A DNA stretch of 64,000 bases. Origin: Acidimicrobiaceae bacterium. GTDB lineage: Bacteria > Actinomycetota > Acidimicrobiia > Acidimicrobiales > RAAP-2. Each line of letters opens with the position of its first letter. Position 1 is the stretch's first letter. The position numbers and the translations under genes were made by a program. The stretch spans positions 1 to 64,000 of the forward strand of contig CANGMP010000001.1 of NCBI GenBank assembly GCA_947455165.1, given 5' to 3'. Positions 1 to 10,400 of this stretch are shown here, one piece after another. The notes beneath the pieces were generated by a model that worked only from the letters and a program-made list of their open reading frames with translations, was not told the origin of the DNA and did not search any database.

Positions 1-2
1 CC

Positions 3-1904
3 CACAACGCCACTCGCCTGGGATACCGCCCCGCTCTCGATGGTGTGCGAGCGCTCAGCATCCTGCTGGTTCTCTTCTTCCACGCTGGCGTCGCGGGCTT
101 CACTGGAGGTTTTTTCGGTGTCGATATCTTCTTTGTCCTCTCGGGGTTCTTGATTACTTCCCTCCTCCTCGAAGAACGAGTGGCCTCGGGCAGCGTCTCA
201 CTACTGCAGTTCTGGCGACGCCGACTTAAGCGTTTGATGCCGGCCATTGCCGTGCTCGTCGTGGGCGTAAATGTCGCGTCACTCTTCATGACCCCGGCCG
301 GGCTCTACGGCCACCTCGGCGCCGACACCGTGTCTTCGCTCTTCTTCTTTGCCAACTGGCACTTCATCACCGCGACCTCGTCATACTTTTTTTCGCTCGG
401 TGTGGCCTCACCGCTCAACCACATGTGGTCATTGGCCATTGAGGAGCAGTTCTATTGGGTCTGGCCAGTGGCGCTGTGGTTTGCGTTGCGCCGACGCGTG
501 AGCACCACGACACTCATTGGCGGAGTACTCCTCGTGGGCATCGCATCGCAGATGTGGATGACGCACGGTGCGACCAACCACGTCAATACCAATCGCCTCT
601 ACTTTGGATCTGACACCCATCTGCAGGGCCTTGTCGCCGGGGCGGTGGCCGCGCTGCTCTTCTTCACCTGGCGGCAAGATTCGTCGAAGCTCGAACGAGC
701 TTCGACGTGGCTGGCTCGCCTCGCACCACTCGCCCTCATGGGCCTCGGCCTTAGCTTCTGGCTCATCTCTGAAAAGTCGGCTCTGCTCTACCGCGGTGGC
801 TTTGCCATTGTGGCGGTTTGCGCCGCGCTGTTAGTCCTTCATCTCACGAGCGCTCCCACTGCGCTGCTCGGCCGACTATTCGCATTGCGTCCACTGGTCT
901 TTGTGGGCAAGATCTCGTTCGGTCTCTACCTGTGGCACTACCCCGTTTTCGTCTTTATCAACCGCAATAATCTCCATCACGCCCGATATTCGCTTTTGGC
1001 CATTCGACTTGCCGTCACCTTTGTCGTGACCGTAATCTCCTACTACCTCGTTGAGCGACCACTACGCCGAGGAGCCCTGCCATCACGACCCTGGCACTAC
1101 GTCGCCATCGCCGCGCTCGTGGGTGCCTTGGCCATTTCCAGCGTTCAACTCGAGCACCGCCAAAACCAGCGAGTTACCTACAGCCCTCCGGTCTCCGTTG
1201 CACCGACGCAAACTTCGACACTGCTCCTGGGCGACTCGGTAGCAATGACGCTCGCCGTGCAGATCAGCCCGTGGGCTCCGCACTACGGCGTTGACCTACA
1301 TTCGGGGGCTTACCTCGGCTGCGGCATCATCGGCACCATACGACCAGTCACCACCGGCCATCTCTTCCGAAACAATCCGGCCTGCCGTCTCCACGACGGC
1401 ATAGACCCCCTCCAAGGGCACTGGCAGCAGGCAATTGATCAGTACCACCCCAAGGTCATTGTCGTGCTCTCGGGACGATGGGAGTCCTACAACGTCTTCA
1501 TGCCACACGGGCGTCTCGAAAACATCTTCGGTACCGATATGCAGCACCGCATACGCAACGCCATGCGCAATCTCAACGACATGGCTACCACCGCTGGAGC
1601 CAAAGTCCTCTACCTCACGGCCCCTTGCTTCAACCCACAGCAAAACGCCTTTGGCGACACGCTGCCCGAGAGTGACCCCAAGCGCGTTGATGCGTACAAC
1701 TCGCTCATCACCAGTGAGGCCCACCAACTCGGCAACGACGTCTACGACCTCAATGCCCGGGTCTGTCCCACCGGAAAGTTCCAGTGGCGCGTGGCCGGCA
1801 AATTGGTCCGCCAGAGCGATGGGATTCACTTCGACACGGGGATTACGCCCCTCGTTGCCCCCGAGCTCTTCGCCCGAATCAACCAGCTCGCTACGACGCG
1901 CTGA
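3..1904 (+). CDS. Acyltransferase-3 / SGNH fusion protein, 5' end outside window
   Basis: Integral membrane O-acyltransferase of the OafA/YrhL (acyltransferase-3) family fused to a C-terminal SGNH domain. Such proteins transfer acyl groups, often acetyl, to exported polysaccharides or other envelope molecules. The reading frame is open to the left edge: residues before the GTG at 45 read LGYRPALDGVRALS, the usual family N-terminus, so the true start lies before base 1 and the GTG is internal. About ten hydrophobic segments cover the first 350 residues, with the family FFHAG motif and a GFFGVDIFFVLSGFLITS segment. The SGNH part begins near base 1210 with LLGDSV (block I Ser) and ends with DGIHF near base 1818 (Asp/His pair). 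The 3' end overlaps the convergent unknown gene by 14 bases. The acylated substrate cannot be told from sequence. Confidence 0.9.
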   Translation, partial: HNATRLGYRPALDGVRALSILLVLFFHAGVAGFTGGFFGVDIFFVLSGFLITSLLLEERVASGSVSLLQFWRRRLKRLMPAIAVLVVGVNVASLFMTPAGLYGHLGADTVSSLFFFANWHFITATSSYFFSLGVASPLNHMWSLAIEEQFYWVWPVALWFALRRRVSTTTLIGGVLLVGIASQMWMTHGATNHVNTNRLYFGSDTHLQGLVAGAVAALLFFTWRQDSSKLERASTWLARLAPLALMGLGLSFWLISEKSALLYRGGFAIVAVCAALLVLHLTSAPTALLGRLFALRPLVFVGKISFGLYLWHYPVFVFINRNNLHHARYSLLAIRLAVTFVVTVISYYLVERPLRRGALPSRPWHYVAIAALVGALAISSVQLEHRQNQRVTYSPPVSVAPTQTSTLLLGDSVAMTLAVQISPWAPHYGVDLHSGAYLGCGIIGTIRPVTTGHLFRNNPACRLHDGIDPLQGHWQQAIDQYHPKVIVVLSGRWESYNVFMPHGRLENIFGTDMQHRIRNAMRNLNDMATTAGAKVLYLTAPCFNPQQNAFGDTLPESDPKRVDAYNSLITSEAHQLGNDVYDLNARVCPTGKFQWRVAGKLVRQSDGIHFDTGITPLVAPELFARINQLATTR

Positions 1905-2280
1905 GCTTCTCGGCCGAGTGGCCATCGAGAGAGAGCCAGACCACGATTGGGGTGGGTGGAGCCGGACGGTTGTAGGCGTTCGTCAGCGTGCCGGCCGCGT
2001 TGCTCATGGTCACGGGCTCGTTCGTAAAGAGAGCGGCAATGAGTTCGGCATCGTCTCGCGTACCCGCGACGACCACATGGCGCAGAGGGGCGAGATGGGC
2101 CATCGTCGCTAGATCGCGAGCCACCAGTGCCGCGGGATACTCGGTTGACGGTGTCACCACCACGGCGTGCGGTGGATCAGTGAGTGCCGACCACAGAACT
2201 GGCAGTTGTTCCACTGGGGCCGAGGCGGCCTCGAGTTCGTGACCATCGGCCACGGTGAAGCGCCGGGTCGACATCGTCAT
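1891..2280 (-). CDS. Hypothetical protein, 129 aa
   Basis: I do not recognise this protein. It is 129 residues, soluble, Ala-rich, with no signal peptide or membrane helix. A central stretch (VVVTPSTEY..., HVVVAGTRDDAELIAALF) looks like alternating beta strands and helices of a small alpha/beta domain. Its ATG shares one base with the stop of the DUF2469 gene, so it is very likely the last gene of the rplS operon and translated by coupling. In mycobacteria this position after rplS holds lepB and rnhB; neither is present here. The 3' end overlaps the convergent acyltransferase by 14 bases. Confidence 0.6.
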   Translation of the reverse strand: MTMSTRRFTVADGHELEAASAPVEQLPVLWSALTDPPHAVVVTPSTEYPAALVARDLATMAHLAPLRHVVVAGTRDDAELIAALFTNEPVTMSNAAGTLTNAYNRPAPPTPIVVWLSLDGHSAEKLSAS

Positions 2281-2579
2281 TAGGGGCGCAGCTCTTCTTC
2301 GGGGAGTCGCTCGATATTCACGTCACGCATCGTGAGCACCCGAACCGACGGGACGAATCGGGTGGTCCGATACATGTCCCAGACCCAGGCGTCGCTCAAG
2401 GTGACTTCGAGCAGGCTGGGAGAGCCGGGTACGCGCACTTCAACGTGCGCTTCGTTGGCGAGGTAGAAACGTCGTTCCGTCTCAATGGCGTAGCGAAACA
2501 TGCCGACAACGGCTTTGTACTCTTGAACCAGAGCGAGCTCTAGGCGAGCTTCATACTCGGTAAGTTCATCATCGCCCAT
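2280..2579 (-). CDS. DUF2469 family protein
   Basis: Small acidic protein of 99 residues matching the actinobacterial DUF2469 family (mycobacterial Rv2901c type). The family hallmarks are visible: an N-terminal acidic helix with EYEARLELALVQEYK, the block ETERRFYLAN near residue 34, and DAWVWDMYR...RFV followed by VRVLTMRDVNIE near the C-terminus. Function is unknown. In other actinobacteria it also sits close to rplS, lepB and rnhB, and here it lies 12 bases downstream of rplS in the same direction. That context suggests a link to ribosome or RNA metabolism, but this is inference only. Confidence 0.85.
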   Translation of the reverse strand: MGDDELTEYEARLELALVQEYKAVVGMFRYAIETERRFYLANEAHVEVRVPGSPSLLEVTLSDAWVWDMYRTTRFVPSVRVLTMRDVNIERLPEEELRP

Positions 2580-2591
2580 TGGCGCGTTGAA

Positions 2592-2948
2592 CTAGTCAGC
2601 GACGACGACGCGGCGCTCCTTGATCTTGGCGGCCTTGCCACGCAGATCACGGAGGTAGTACAGCTTGGCGCGACGAACGTCTCCGTAGGACTCAACTTCG
2701 ATCTTGGCGATCGTCGGAGCGTGGACGGGGAACGTCCGCTCCACGCCGATGCCGAAACTGATCTTGCGGACGGTGAAAGTCTCGTGGAGACCGGAACCCT
2801 GGCGACGGATAACGACGCCCTGGAAGACCTGGACGCGCTCGCGGGTACCTTCGACAACTCGGACGTGAACCTTCAAGGTGTCACCGGCACGGAAGGCGGG
2901 GATGTCGTCACGCATTGAGTCGCGGTCGATGAGGTCGGTCGGCTTCAT
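2592..2948 (-). CDS. rplS: 50S ribosomal protein L19
   Basis: Ribosomal protein L19, located at the interface of the two subunits. The protein is 118 residues, the normal length, and contains the conserved blocks [49 protein letters not shown] and a basic end ([21 protein letters not shown]). The start ATG is preceded by AAAGGAAC at a good distance. A leader of about 107 bases separates it from trmD, with a small CCTAT/ATAGG hairpin, so it may have its own promoter or leader control; no clear promoter was identified. It is followed closely by DUF2469. Confidence 0.98.
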   Translation of the reverse strand: MKPTDLIDRDSMRDDIPAFRAGDTLKVHVRVVEGTRERVQVFQGVVIRRQGSGLHETFTVRKISFGIGVERTFPVHAPTIAKIEVESYGDVRRAKLYYLRDLRGKAAKIKERRVVVAD

Positions 2949-3055
2949 GGAAGTTCCTTTACTACGAACGGAAGTAGGGGTTCATCCTATCGGAAAATAG
3001 GCCCCTCCCCCGTTCGCAAGAGGCCCATGGGTCCGAAAGACCGAAAACGACGGGC

Positions 3056-3802
3056 TTAGCCCTCGTTTTGGACCTCATCGCCGGGAAACTCTCGCAAGGC
3101 CTTTTCGTCCTCTTTCGTCAAGACGTGCTGGGCGAACAGGTCGGGACGACGCTCCTTCGTTCGCCGCAGCGCCTGGGCGCGGCGCCAGCGCTCCACCTTG
3201 CCGTGGTCGCCCGATCGCAGGACGTCGGGGACAACCAAGCCCCGAAACTCGGCCGGCTTGGTGTAGTGGGGGTACTCCAAGAGACCCTCGCTAAAGGACT
3301 CTTCTTCGACCGAACTGTCATTGCCCAGCGCGCCGGGCAGCAGGCGCACGACGGCCTCGGTGATGCAGAGTGCGGCCAGTTCTCCCCCGGCCAGCACGAA
3401 GTCACCGAGGGAGACCTCATCATCGACAACGAGGTCAAGGGCGCGCTGGTCAAATCCTTCGTAGCGGCCGCAGAGCAGCGAAAAGCCTGAGCCCTGCGCC
3501 AGACGGCGGGCCGTGGTCTGGGTGAAGGGTGTACCCGACGGCGTTACCGCAATGAGTGGCCGGGGCAGGTTTGCAATTGCTTCGACGGTACGCACGATCG
3601 GCTCAGCACGCAGCACCATGCCGGCGCCGCCGCCGAAGGGTGTGTCATCTACCGTTCGGTGAGCGTCATCGGTCGCGTCCCGAAGGTCGTGGGTGTGAAG
3701 TTCCCAGACACCTCGTTGAGCGGCCCGGGCCAAAATCGTGTCACTGGCGTAGTGCTCGATGAGGCCGGGAAAGAGCGTCAGAACGTCGACGCGAAAGGTC
3801 AT
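3056..3802 (-). CDS. trmD: tRNA (guanine-N1)-methyltransferase TrmD
   Basis: SAM-dependent enzyme making m1G37 in tRNAs that read CNN and GGG-type codons, which prevents frameshifting. It has 248 residues. The knotted SPOUT fold signature is visible: [13 protein letters not shown] at the N-terminus, [14 protein letters not shown] near residue 112, and [16 protein letters not shown], with the basic C-terminal part carrying [14 protein letters not shown]. Its start overlaps the end of rimM by 4 bases. Gene order rpsP-khpA-rimM-trmD-rplS is the conserved bacterial ribosome/tRNA maturation operon. Confidence 0.98.
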   Translation of the reverse strand: MTFRVDVLTLFPGLIEHYASDTILARAAQRGVWELHTHDLRDATDDAHRTVDDTPFGGGAGMVLRAEPIVRTVEAIANLPRPLIAVTPSGTPFTQTTARRLAQGSGFSLLCGRYEGFDQRALDLVVDDEVSLGDFVLAGGELAALCITEAVVRLLPGALGNDSSVEEESFSEGLLEYPHYTKPAEFRGLVVPDVLRSGDHGKVERWRRAQALRRTKERRPDLFAQHVLTKEDEKALREFPGDEVQNEG

Positions 3803-4281
3803 TCGAAGAGCCCTTCAGGAACGTCAACGACGATGCGTTCGTTCGGTTCTACTTCGGTCACGAAGGTCAACGGCACCAGGTGACCCGTGTCTAGAACAAG
3901 AAGGTCTGACGCGGGGTTCTCCTCCACCGCCACCACTCGACCTCGCTCGATACCATCAGCGGTCACGACGAGGGCCTCAAAGAGATCGTCAATCCAGATG
4001 ACGTCTTCGTCTTCAATCTCAAGGCGCTCGGCGTGCAGCGTGACTCCGCGAAGGAGCTCGGCCGCGTTGCGGTCCGGGACGCCTTCAAAGAGAACGAGGT
4101 AGCCCTGCTGAAAGGGCTTGGCCTTTGCGATGGTCAGCGTGCCCTTGCTGGTTTCGTACTGAACGCCAGGGGCCACACGGTCGGGGTGGTTGACCGAAAA
4201 GACGACGGCCACTTCGCCGCGAATGCCGTGGGCCTTAATAATGCGACCCACTTCGAGAAGCGAGCGGTCGCCCGCGTCCAT
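3799..4281 (-). CDS. rimM: 16S rRNA processing protein RimM
   Basis: Ribosome maturation factor that binds S19 and assists formation of the 30S head. The 160-residue protein has the N-terminal RimM beta-barrel motif [17 protein letters not shown] (residues 10-26) and a C-terminal PRC-barrel with DLFEALVVT...[16 protein letters not shown]. It starts 2 bases after the khpA stop and ends inside the trmD start, so all these genes should be co-translated. Confidence 0.96.
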   Translation of the reverse strand: MDAGDRSLLEVGRIIKAHGIRGEVAVVFSVNHPDRVAPGVQYETSKGTLTIAKAKPFQQGYLVLFEGVPDRNAAELLRGVTLHAERLEIEDEDVIWIDDLFEALVVTADGIERGRVVAVEENPASDLLVLDTGHLVPLTFVTEVEPNERIVVDVPEGLFE

Positions 4282-4283
4282 AC

Positions 4284-4595
4284 CTAGTCGACGATGTCGA
4301 CGTTGGTCACCACGCCGTCACGAGCACCAGCGGCACCCACGATCGTGCGAATGGCCTGCGCGGTACGACCGCGGCGACCAATGATGCGACCCATGTCGTT
4401 TGGTCCAACGTGCAAGGAAAGCTTGACGCCACGGGCCGAGTCGTCGATGTCGACGCTGACGGCTTCGGGCTCATCGGCCATCGAGGTGGCCAGGTACTTC
4501 AAGACGCTGGCGGAGTAGACAGCGCGGTCGACGTTTGACTCAGTCGCCTCGTCTTTGGAGACGACGTTGATGTCGCCGGCCTCGTACTCGCTCAC
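4284..4595 (-). CDS. khpA: KH-domain RNA-binding protein KhpA
   Basis: Small KH-domain protein of the KhpA (YlqC, formerly UPF0109) family, which binds structured RNAs, commonly with KhpB/EloR. It has 103 residues. The KH core lies in the C-terminal two thirds, with the GxxG loop visible in GRIIGRRGRTAQAIRTIV. The first 25 residues are an acidic extension longer than in most KhpA proteins. The GTG start overlaps the rpsP stop as GTGA (4 bases), so translation is coupled to S16. Confidence 0.95.
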   Translation of the reverse strand: MSEYEAGDINVVSKDEATESNVDRAVYSASVLKYLATSMADEPEAVSVDIDDSARGVKLSLHVGPNDMGRIIGRRGRTAQAIRTIVGAAGARDGVVTNVDIVD

Positions 4596-4879
4596 TTAGC
4601 GGCCTTCGCGGCTTCGAACGCGTCGAGGGCGCCCGAGGTCTTCAAGATCTTGGCGACGCGCTCAGTGGGCTGGGCGCCATTCTGGAGCCAACGGACAGCC
4701 TTGTCGTTGTCGATGGCAATAACGGTCTCGGGGTTGGCCTGGCTGGCGCCACGCGGGTGGTAGGTGCCAACGATTTCGAGGAAGGCGCCACCACGGGCAC
4801 GACGACTGTCGGCAGCGACGACACGGTAGGTCGGCTGCTTCTTCTTACCCATACGCACCAAACGGAGCTTGACTGCCAC
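4592..4879 (-). CDS. rpsP: 30S ribosomal protein S16
   Basis: Ribosomal protein S16, an early-binding 30S protein. The family N-terminus (M)AVKLRLVRMGKKKQPTYRVV is present. A longer reading would begin at the TTG at 4894, but that start sits on top of the ribosome binding site: AAGGGA followed by six bases leads to a GTG at 4879, which gives the normal N-terminus and 95 residues. I therefore use 4879. It overlaps khpA by 4 bases and is 63 bases downstream of ffh. Confidence 0.97.
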   Translation of the reverse strand: MAVKLRLVRMGKKKQPTYRVVAADSRRARGGAFLEIVGTYHPRGASQANPETVIAIDNDKAVRWLQNGAQPTERVAKILKTSGALDAFEAAKAAK

Positions 4880-4942
4880 AACGATTCCCTTCAAACAAAA
4901 CTGGAGACGGGTCCCATAGGGCTCCCGTACAGAATGGAAATC

Positions 4943-6421
4943 TTAGCGGTTCTTGGGAGGGGTAACTCTCCCACCCTTCTTTTTCTTCTTTCCGCCGCCA
5001 CCCTTGGGGGTCGCCAGGGTCGGTGAAGCGCCACCAAATCCGCCCAAACCGCCCAAACCACTGGGCATTTGGCCACTGGCCTGAGCACGAGCAGCCATCG
5101 GGGCGAGCTTGGCCAGCGGTCCGGGGAGTGCTCCCCCGCCGGCCATCTGCTTCATCATCTTCTGCATTTCCTTGAACTGGTTGAGCAGTTGGTTCACCGC
5201 GGCCACGTTGGTACCCGAGCCCTTGGCGATGCGCGTACGGCGCGATCCGTCGATGATGGTGGGGTTGGACCGCTCGGCCTTGGTCATTGACTTGATGATG
5301 GCCTCAACGCGGTTGAGGTCGCGATCGTCAATGTTGTCGGCGGCCTTGCGGATGTCCTTGGTCATGCCGGGCATCATCTTCATGAGGCCACCGAGCGAAC
5401 CCATTTTGCGAACCTGAGTCAGCTGGGCCAAGAAGTCATCCAGCGTGAACTGCCCGGCCATGAGACGTCCGGCCGTGTCGGCCATGACGTCTTTGTCCAT
5501 GGTCCGCTCGGCCTCTTCAATGAGGGTGAGGATGTCACCCATGCCGAGGATTCGCGACGCCATGCGGTCGGGGTGGAAGAGATCAAAGTTCTCAAGCTTT
5601 TCGCCGTCGGAAGCAAAGACAACCGGGCGGCCAACGACACCTCGGGCGCTCAATACGGCACCGCCGCGGGCGTCGTAGTCGAGCTTGGTGACAATCAGAC
5701 CGCTGAGCTCCAACGTGTCGTGGAAGGCTCGGGCCGTCTGCACGGCGTCCTGACCGGTCATCGCGTCAATGACGAGGAAGGTGTAGTGCGGATTCGTCGC
5801 ACCACTGACGGCCTTGACCTCGGCCATGAGGGCGTCGTCGATCGAGAGTCGACCGGCGGTGTCGATGATGACGACGTCACGGCCAATGCGGGCCGCTTCG
5901 GCCAGTCCGGCACGCGCGACTGAGACGGGGTCGGTGCTTTGACTAAAGACGTCAACACCAATCTGTGAACCAAGGACGCGCAGCTGCTCCACGGCGGCCG
6001 GACGCTGGAGGTCGGCCGCGATGAGGTACGGCTGGCGGCCCTGCTGCTTGAACCAGCGGGCCAACTTGGCGGCCGTCGTCGTCTTACCGGCACCCTGGAG
6101 ACCGGCCAACAAGATGACCGTCGGAGGTTGCGAGGCGTAGGTGACCTTCAGCGTCGTGCCACCGAGTACTTCAATCAGCTGGTCGTGAACGGCCTTAATG
6201 ACCTGTTGGCCGGGCGAGAGACTCTGGCTGAGCGCAGCGCCATCGAGGCGGGTGCGAACGGCTTCGACGAAGGCTCGAACGACACTGAGTTCAACGTCGG
6301 CCTCGAGCAGGGCGGTGCGAACCTCCCCGAGGGCCTCGTCGAGGTCGGCGGGGCTCAGGCGACCGCGCGACCGCAGCGACTGACTAATGCGTTCTAAGCG
6401 GTCCGAGAGAGCGTCAAACAT
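4943..6421 (-). CDS. ffh: Signal recognition particle protein Ffh
   Basis: SRP54 homologue: a GTPase that binds 4.5S RNA and signal sequences and delivers ribosomes to FtsY and SecYEG. It has 492 residues with an N-domain (1-90), a G-domain with GLQGAGKTT (107-115), DTAGR near 188 and TKLD near 245, and a methionine-rich M-domain (about 300-450). The tail is Gly-rich and ends in a Lys-rich stretch, typical of actinobacterial Ffh. It lies directly downstream of its receptor gene ftsY (18 bases). No SRP RNA gene was recognised in the window. Confidence 0.98.
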   Translation of the reverse strand: MFDALSDRLERISQSLRSRGRLSPADLDEALGEVRTALLEADVELSVVRAFVEAVRTRLDGAALSQSLSPGQQVIKAVHDQLIEVLGGTTLKVTYASQPPTVILLAGLQGAGKTTTAAKLARWFKQQGRQPYLIAADLQRPAAVEQLRVLGSQIGVDVFSQSTDPVSVARAGLAEAARIGRDVVIIDTAGRLSIDDALMAEVKAVSGATNPHYTFLVIDAMTGQDAVQTARAFHDTLELSGLIVTKLDYDARGGAVLSARGVVGRPVVFASDGEKLENFDLFHPDRMASRILGMGDILTLIEEAERTMDKDVMADTAGRLMAGQFTLDDFLAQLTQVRKMGSLGGLMKMMPGMTKDIRKAADNIDDRDLNRVEAIIKSMTKAERSNPTIIDGSRRTRIAKGSGTNVAAVNQLLNQFKEMQKMMKQMAGGGALPGPLAKLAPMAARAQASGQMPSGLGGLGGFGGASPTLATPKGGGGKKKKKGGRVTPPKNR

Positions 6422-6439
6422 GGTGTTTGCAGGCTACCG

Positions 6440-7489
6440 TCAGGCGTCGAGCAGGGCGTCCACGAATGCGGCCGGCTCGAAAGGTCGCAGATCGGCCACG
6501 CCTTCGCCGACACCGACGAGTTTCACCGGCAGGCCAAACTCCTTAGCCAGAGCCACGACAATGCCGCCGCGAGCGGTGCCGTCGAGTTTGGTGAGGGCCA
6601 GACCCGACACGTTGGCGGCCGCCATGAACTCACGGGCCTGACTGACGGCGTTCTGGCCCGTGGTGGCGTCGAGGACCAAAATCGTCTCAAGCACCTGACC
6701 GGGTTCCCGGTCGGCCACGCGGCGCACCTTGCTGAGTTCGTCCAGCAGGTTCGAGCTGGTGTGGCGTCGTCCGGCCGTGTCAGCCAGCACGAGGTTGGCT
6801 CCGCGGGCCGCGGCGCGGCCAATGGCGTCGTGAATCACGGCACCGGGGTCTGATCCTTCGGCGCCTCGAACAATGTCAGCGCCGGTGCGCTCGGCCCACA
6901 TGGCGAGCTGATCGGCCGCAGCGGCACGGAAGGTGTCACCGGCGGCCAAGACGACGGAGGCCCCATTCGCAATCTCGCGCGAGGCCACCTTGCCAATGGT
7001 GGTTGTCTTGCCGACGCCGTTGACGCCGACAAAGAGCCACACAGCCACGCGACCATCGTCGGCAACGGAGTTCATCGTCGAACTTCCAACATTGAGCAGA
7101 GCGACGAGTTCTTGACGGAGCGTGGCGACCAGACCCTCGGGGGCCCCTTCGCTTCGCAGCTTCTCGAGAATGGCCGTCGTGGTGGCCACGCCGACGTCGC
7201 TTCGAAGCAACACCTCTTCAACCAGTTCGATTTGGTCGTTGGTCAGTGAACCACGAATGCCGCTGGAGCGGATGCGGTCAAAGACCCCACGACTGGCGCT
7301 TAGTCGACCACTGAGGGTCGCCGGCTCCAGGGTGTCAAGGTTGGGACGCTCCACCGGCGCCTCCACCAGGACCTCAGGCAGCGGAGCGACCGGCAGCGGA
7401 GCTGCGGGTCGACGTCGGGCCCGAACGACGCGGGTGGCGAGGCCGAGCACGACCAGCGCCACGACGGCGATCAGGACGTAGGTGATCAC
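6440..7489 (-). CDS. ftsY: SRP receptor FtsY
   Basis: Receptor GTPase for SRP at the cytoplasmic membrane. The 349-residue protein starts with a membrane anchor (residues 3-20) followed by an Arg-rich stretch and a short Pro-rich linker, then the NG domain: Walker A GVNGVGKTT (155-163), DTAGR, and TKLDGTARGG near the end. The N-terminal helix replaces the long acidic A-domain of enterobacterial FtsY, as in other actinobacteria. The GTG start overlaps the smc stop as GTGA, so it is coupled to smc. Confidence 0.98.
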   Translation of the reverse strand: MITYVLIAVVALVVLGLATRVVRARRRPAAPLPVAPLPEVLVEAPVERPNLDTLEPATLSGRLSASRGVFDRIRSSGIRGSLTNDQIELVEEVLLRSDVGVATTTAILEKLRSEGAPEGLVATLRQELVALLNVGSSTMNSVADDGRVAVWLFVGVNGVGKTTTIGKVASREIANGASVVLAAGDTFRAAAADQLAMWAERTGADIVRGAEGSDPGAVIHDAIGRAAARGANLVLADTAGRRHTSSNLLDELSKVRRVADREPGQVLETILVLDATTGQNAVSQAREFMAAANVSGLALTKLDGTARGGIVVALAKEFGLPVKLVGVGEGVADLRPFEPAAFVDALLDA

Positions 7490-10400
7490 GACTCTTTCTG
7501 ACGCTTAACGCGCTGGGAAACGACCTTCGAGGACGCTCCGGGAACCATGGTCACTCCGTAGAGGGCGTCAGCCGACTCCATCGTGCGCTTCTGGTGCGTC
7601 ACGATGAGCAGCTGGGCCTCGTCACGGAAGTCAGCCACCAACGACAAGAAGCGCTGGAGGTTGACGTCGTCGAGCGCCGCTTCGACCTCGTCCATCATGT
7701 AGAACGGACTGGGGCGCGAGCGGAAGACCGCAAACAGGAAGGCCAGTGCGGCCATCGAACGCTCACCACCGGAGAGCAGCGACACGCGACGCACATTACG
7801 ACCCATGGGGCGTACTTCGATCTCCACACCCGTGTTCAGCAAGTCCTCGGGGTCGGTCAAGATCAGGCGACCCTGGCCTCCGGGGAAGAGCATGGCGATG
7901 AGTGTCGAGAAGTGCTCGTTCACGTCGGCCATGGCCGAGGAGAACGTGGTCATGATCTCTTCGTCCAGGGCGCGCACGACTTCTTGGAGCTCACGGCGGG
8001 CGTGGCGCACATCGGCCACCTGCCCGTCGAGCTCTTGGTAGCGAACTTCGAGGGCCGTCAGCTCTTCGAGCGCCAGCGGATTAATCGGTCCGAGGGCGTT
8101 GATGCGCGTCTCGAGTTCGACGAGGCGATTTTCGAGAGTCACGCCTTCGGGCAGCTCGGGTGCGGCAACGAGACCGAGTTCATTGGGCTCAACTTCGATG
8201 TCGCGACGAATCGATTCGTGCAACGTCGTGATCTTGATAGCCAACTCGGCCTGTTCAATCTCGGCCTTGCGACCCGAGTCGCCGAGCTCGACCAAGCGAG
8301 CTTCGACGGTGGTGCGCTCACGGCGGAGCGCTTCGAGACGCTCAGCACCGGCGCGCGAAGCTTCGAGCTGTTCGCGATAGGTCGATTCGAGTGCCTCTTG
8401 ATTGGTGTGCACGTCCTCACCGGCCTGGCGAACAATGACTTCGAGGCGATCGAGCGACTCAAGGTCAAACTCCAACGACTGACGACGCTCCGCGGCCTCG
8501 GCACGCTCGGCGGCGTGGCCGGCCAAGCGACGCTCAACGTCGGCCTGACGCGTCTCAATCAAGCGACGACGCTCGCCGAGTTCGGCTTCGCGGCGTGCCA
8601 GTTCGTTGACCAGATTGGTGACCTGGCTGCGGTGCGCCTCCAAAGTCGTTCGGGCTTCATCGGCCCAGGCAGCACGCTGCGTAGCGTCAGCCACCGACTG
8701 TTCGAGGGCCGGCAACTGGGCGGTGAGTCCCGCCAGTTCTACTTCGAGCGAAGTCAGTGTCTCGGTGGCCTCGGTCGCTTCAGACTCAGTCGTGAGCACC
8801 AGAGTCTCAACCGTCTGCAGTTCCGCTTCGAGGCGGACCAGTTCCTTCATCCAGCGATCCAGGGCCGCTTCGGACTTAGTCAACGTGTTGAGAGATTCGC
8901 GAACTGCAGTGCGGGCTTCATGGTTCTGCGTACGAAGTCGCAGCGCTGCTTCGGTGGCTGGCTCGACCAGATCGGCGGCGGCACGCGCGGCGGCGTGAGC
9001 CTCTTCGACCGACGAGCGCGTAACGACCGCGCGACCGGAGGCGACTCGCCAACCAGTGGCGTCAAAGCGGTCGCCCTCTGCCGTGACGATGACGAGGTCG
9101 GGGTTGCTCAGGGCAACGTCAATTCCCGACTCCCAGTCATTGGCGACAAAGGCTCGGGCGAAGAGGGCGTCAAGGACGCGCACTACGTCGGCCGGAGCGC
9201 CGGAGCGGGCGCTAACGCGCTCGCGAAGCGACTGGCACCCTTGCGGTGCGCTCGGGCGAGCACTGCCACCGGGGACGACTGGCAAGATCAGGCCGGCGCC
9301 ACCTTCGCGGCGCAGGGCCGAAAGAGCAGCGTGGGCCGAGGTGCGTCCATCGACGACGACGGCACCTAGTGATGCACCGGCCGCCGACTCGACGGCCTTT
9401 TCCCAACCGGGTGCTACTTCGACGAGGTCGAGAAAGGCACCAAGAACACCTTCGAGTTCACCAATGAGCGCTCGACCGCCGCCACCGGAGAACTCTTCGA
9501 GGGCGCGAGCCAGTGCTTCGGCGCGGGCCTGGGCGCGGGCGGCGCCGTCGTTGGCTTCGCGCAGCGCCTGCTCAGCGGTGCGGAGTTTTTCGTCGACCTC
9601 ACGCTCGAGTGTGACGGCCTGACCGTGGGTCACGGTGGCTTCGGCAACAGCCCGCTCAGCCTCACCCTTACTCGAGGACGCCGTTTCGCGAGCGGCGCGA
9701 ACATCTTCGACCCGCTTGGTGGCGTTTAGTTGACGAGTCGTAATGCGCTCGGCGTTCTGACGTGCACTCGCGACGGAGCGACTGACAAGTTCGACCTGCT
9801 CGGTCACACTCTTGAGCGAAGCTTCGGCCTGACCGGCCACGGCATCACCCCATGTCGCTTCATACTGCGCTTCGGCTTCGACGAGCGATCCGCGCGCCGT
9901 TTCAACCTCTTCACGCTGCGGGGCGAGTTCGCCCTCCGCCGTGGTGAGCTCAACGAGATCGGCCGTCAACTTGGCGGCGTCGGCTTCGAGGTTGGCCACC
10001 ACGTTCTCGTCGGCCGAGGCCTCGAGGCTCGCGCGAACGCTGCGACGACGCTCGGCAATCAGACCGAGTGTTCCGCGGACACGCTCGGCCAGACCCTGGA
10101 GCTGACCGAGCGTGGAGGCGAGGTGCTCTTCACGACGGGAGGCCACTTCGGCCGCGGCGGCCGAGGCCTGGGCGTCGAGACGGACCAGTTCATTGCGGAG
10201 TTCCCGGCCGCGACCATCGGAGTCACGCAGGACCGTGTCGAGTTCGCTCCGACGAGCTTCAAAGACCCGCAGACGCTCCGAGTAGAGGGCGCGGCGAACG
10301 TTACGTAGTTCACTGTCCACGTCAGCAAAGTTGCGGGCGGCCGCGGCCTGACGTTCGAGGGGTCGCATTTGACGGCGCACTTCGCGCACGAGGTCGCCCA

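Noticed and set aside
1-44. GTG at 45 as the start of the first gene
   Set aside because: The same frame continues upstream with the conserved LGYRPALDG motif, so the GTG is internal.
7594-9369. 591-codon plus-strand frame opposite smc
   Set aside because: It is an antisense shadow of smc with repeated low-complexity composition (Gly, Leu, Arg) and no recognisable domain; smc explains the region fully.
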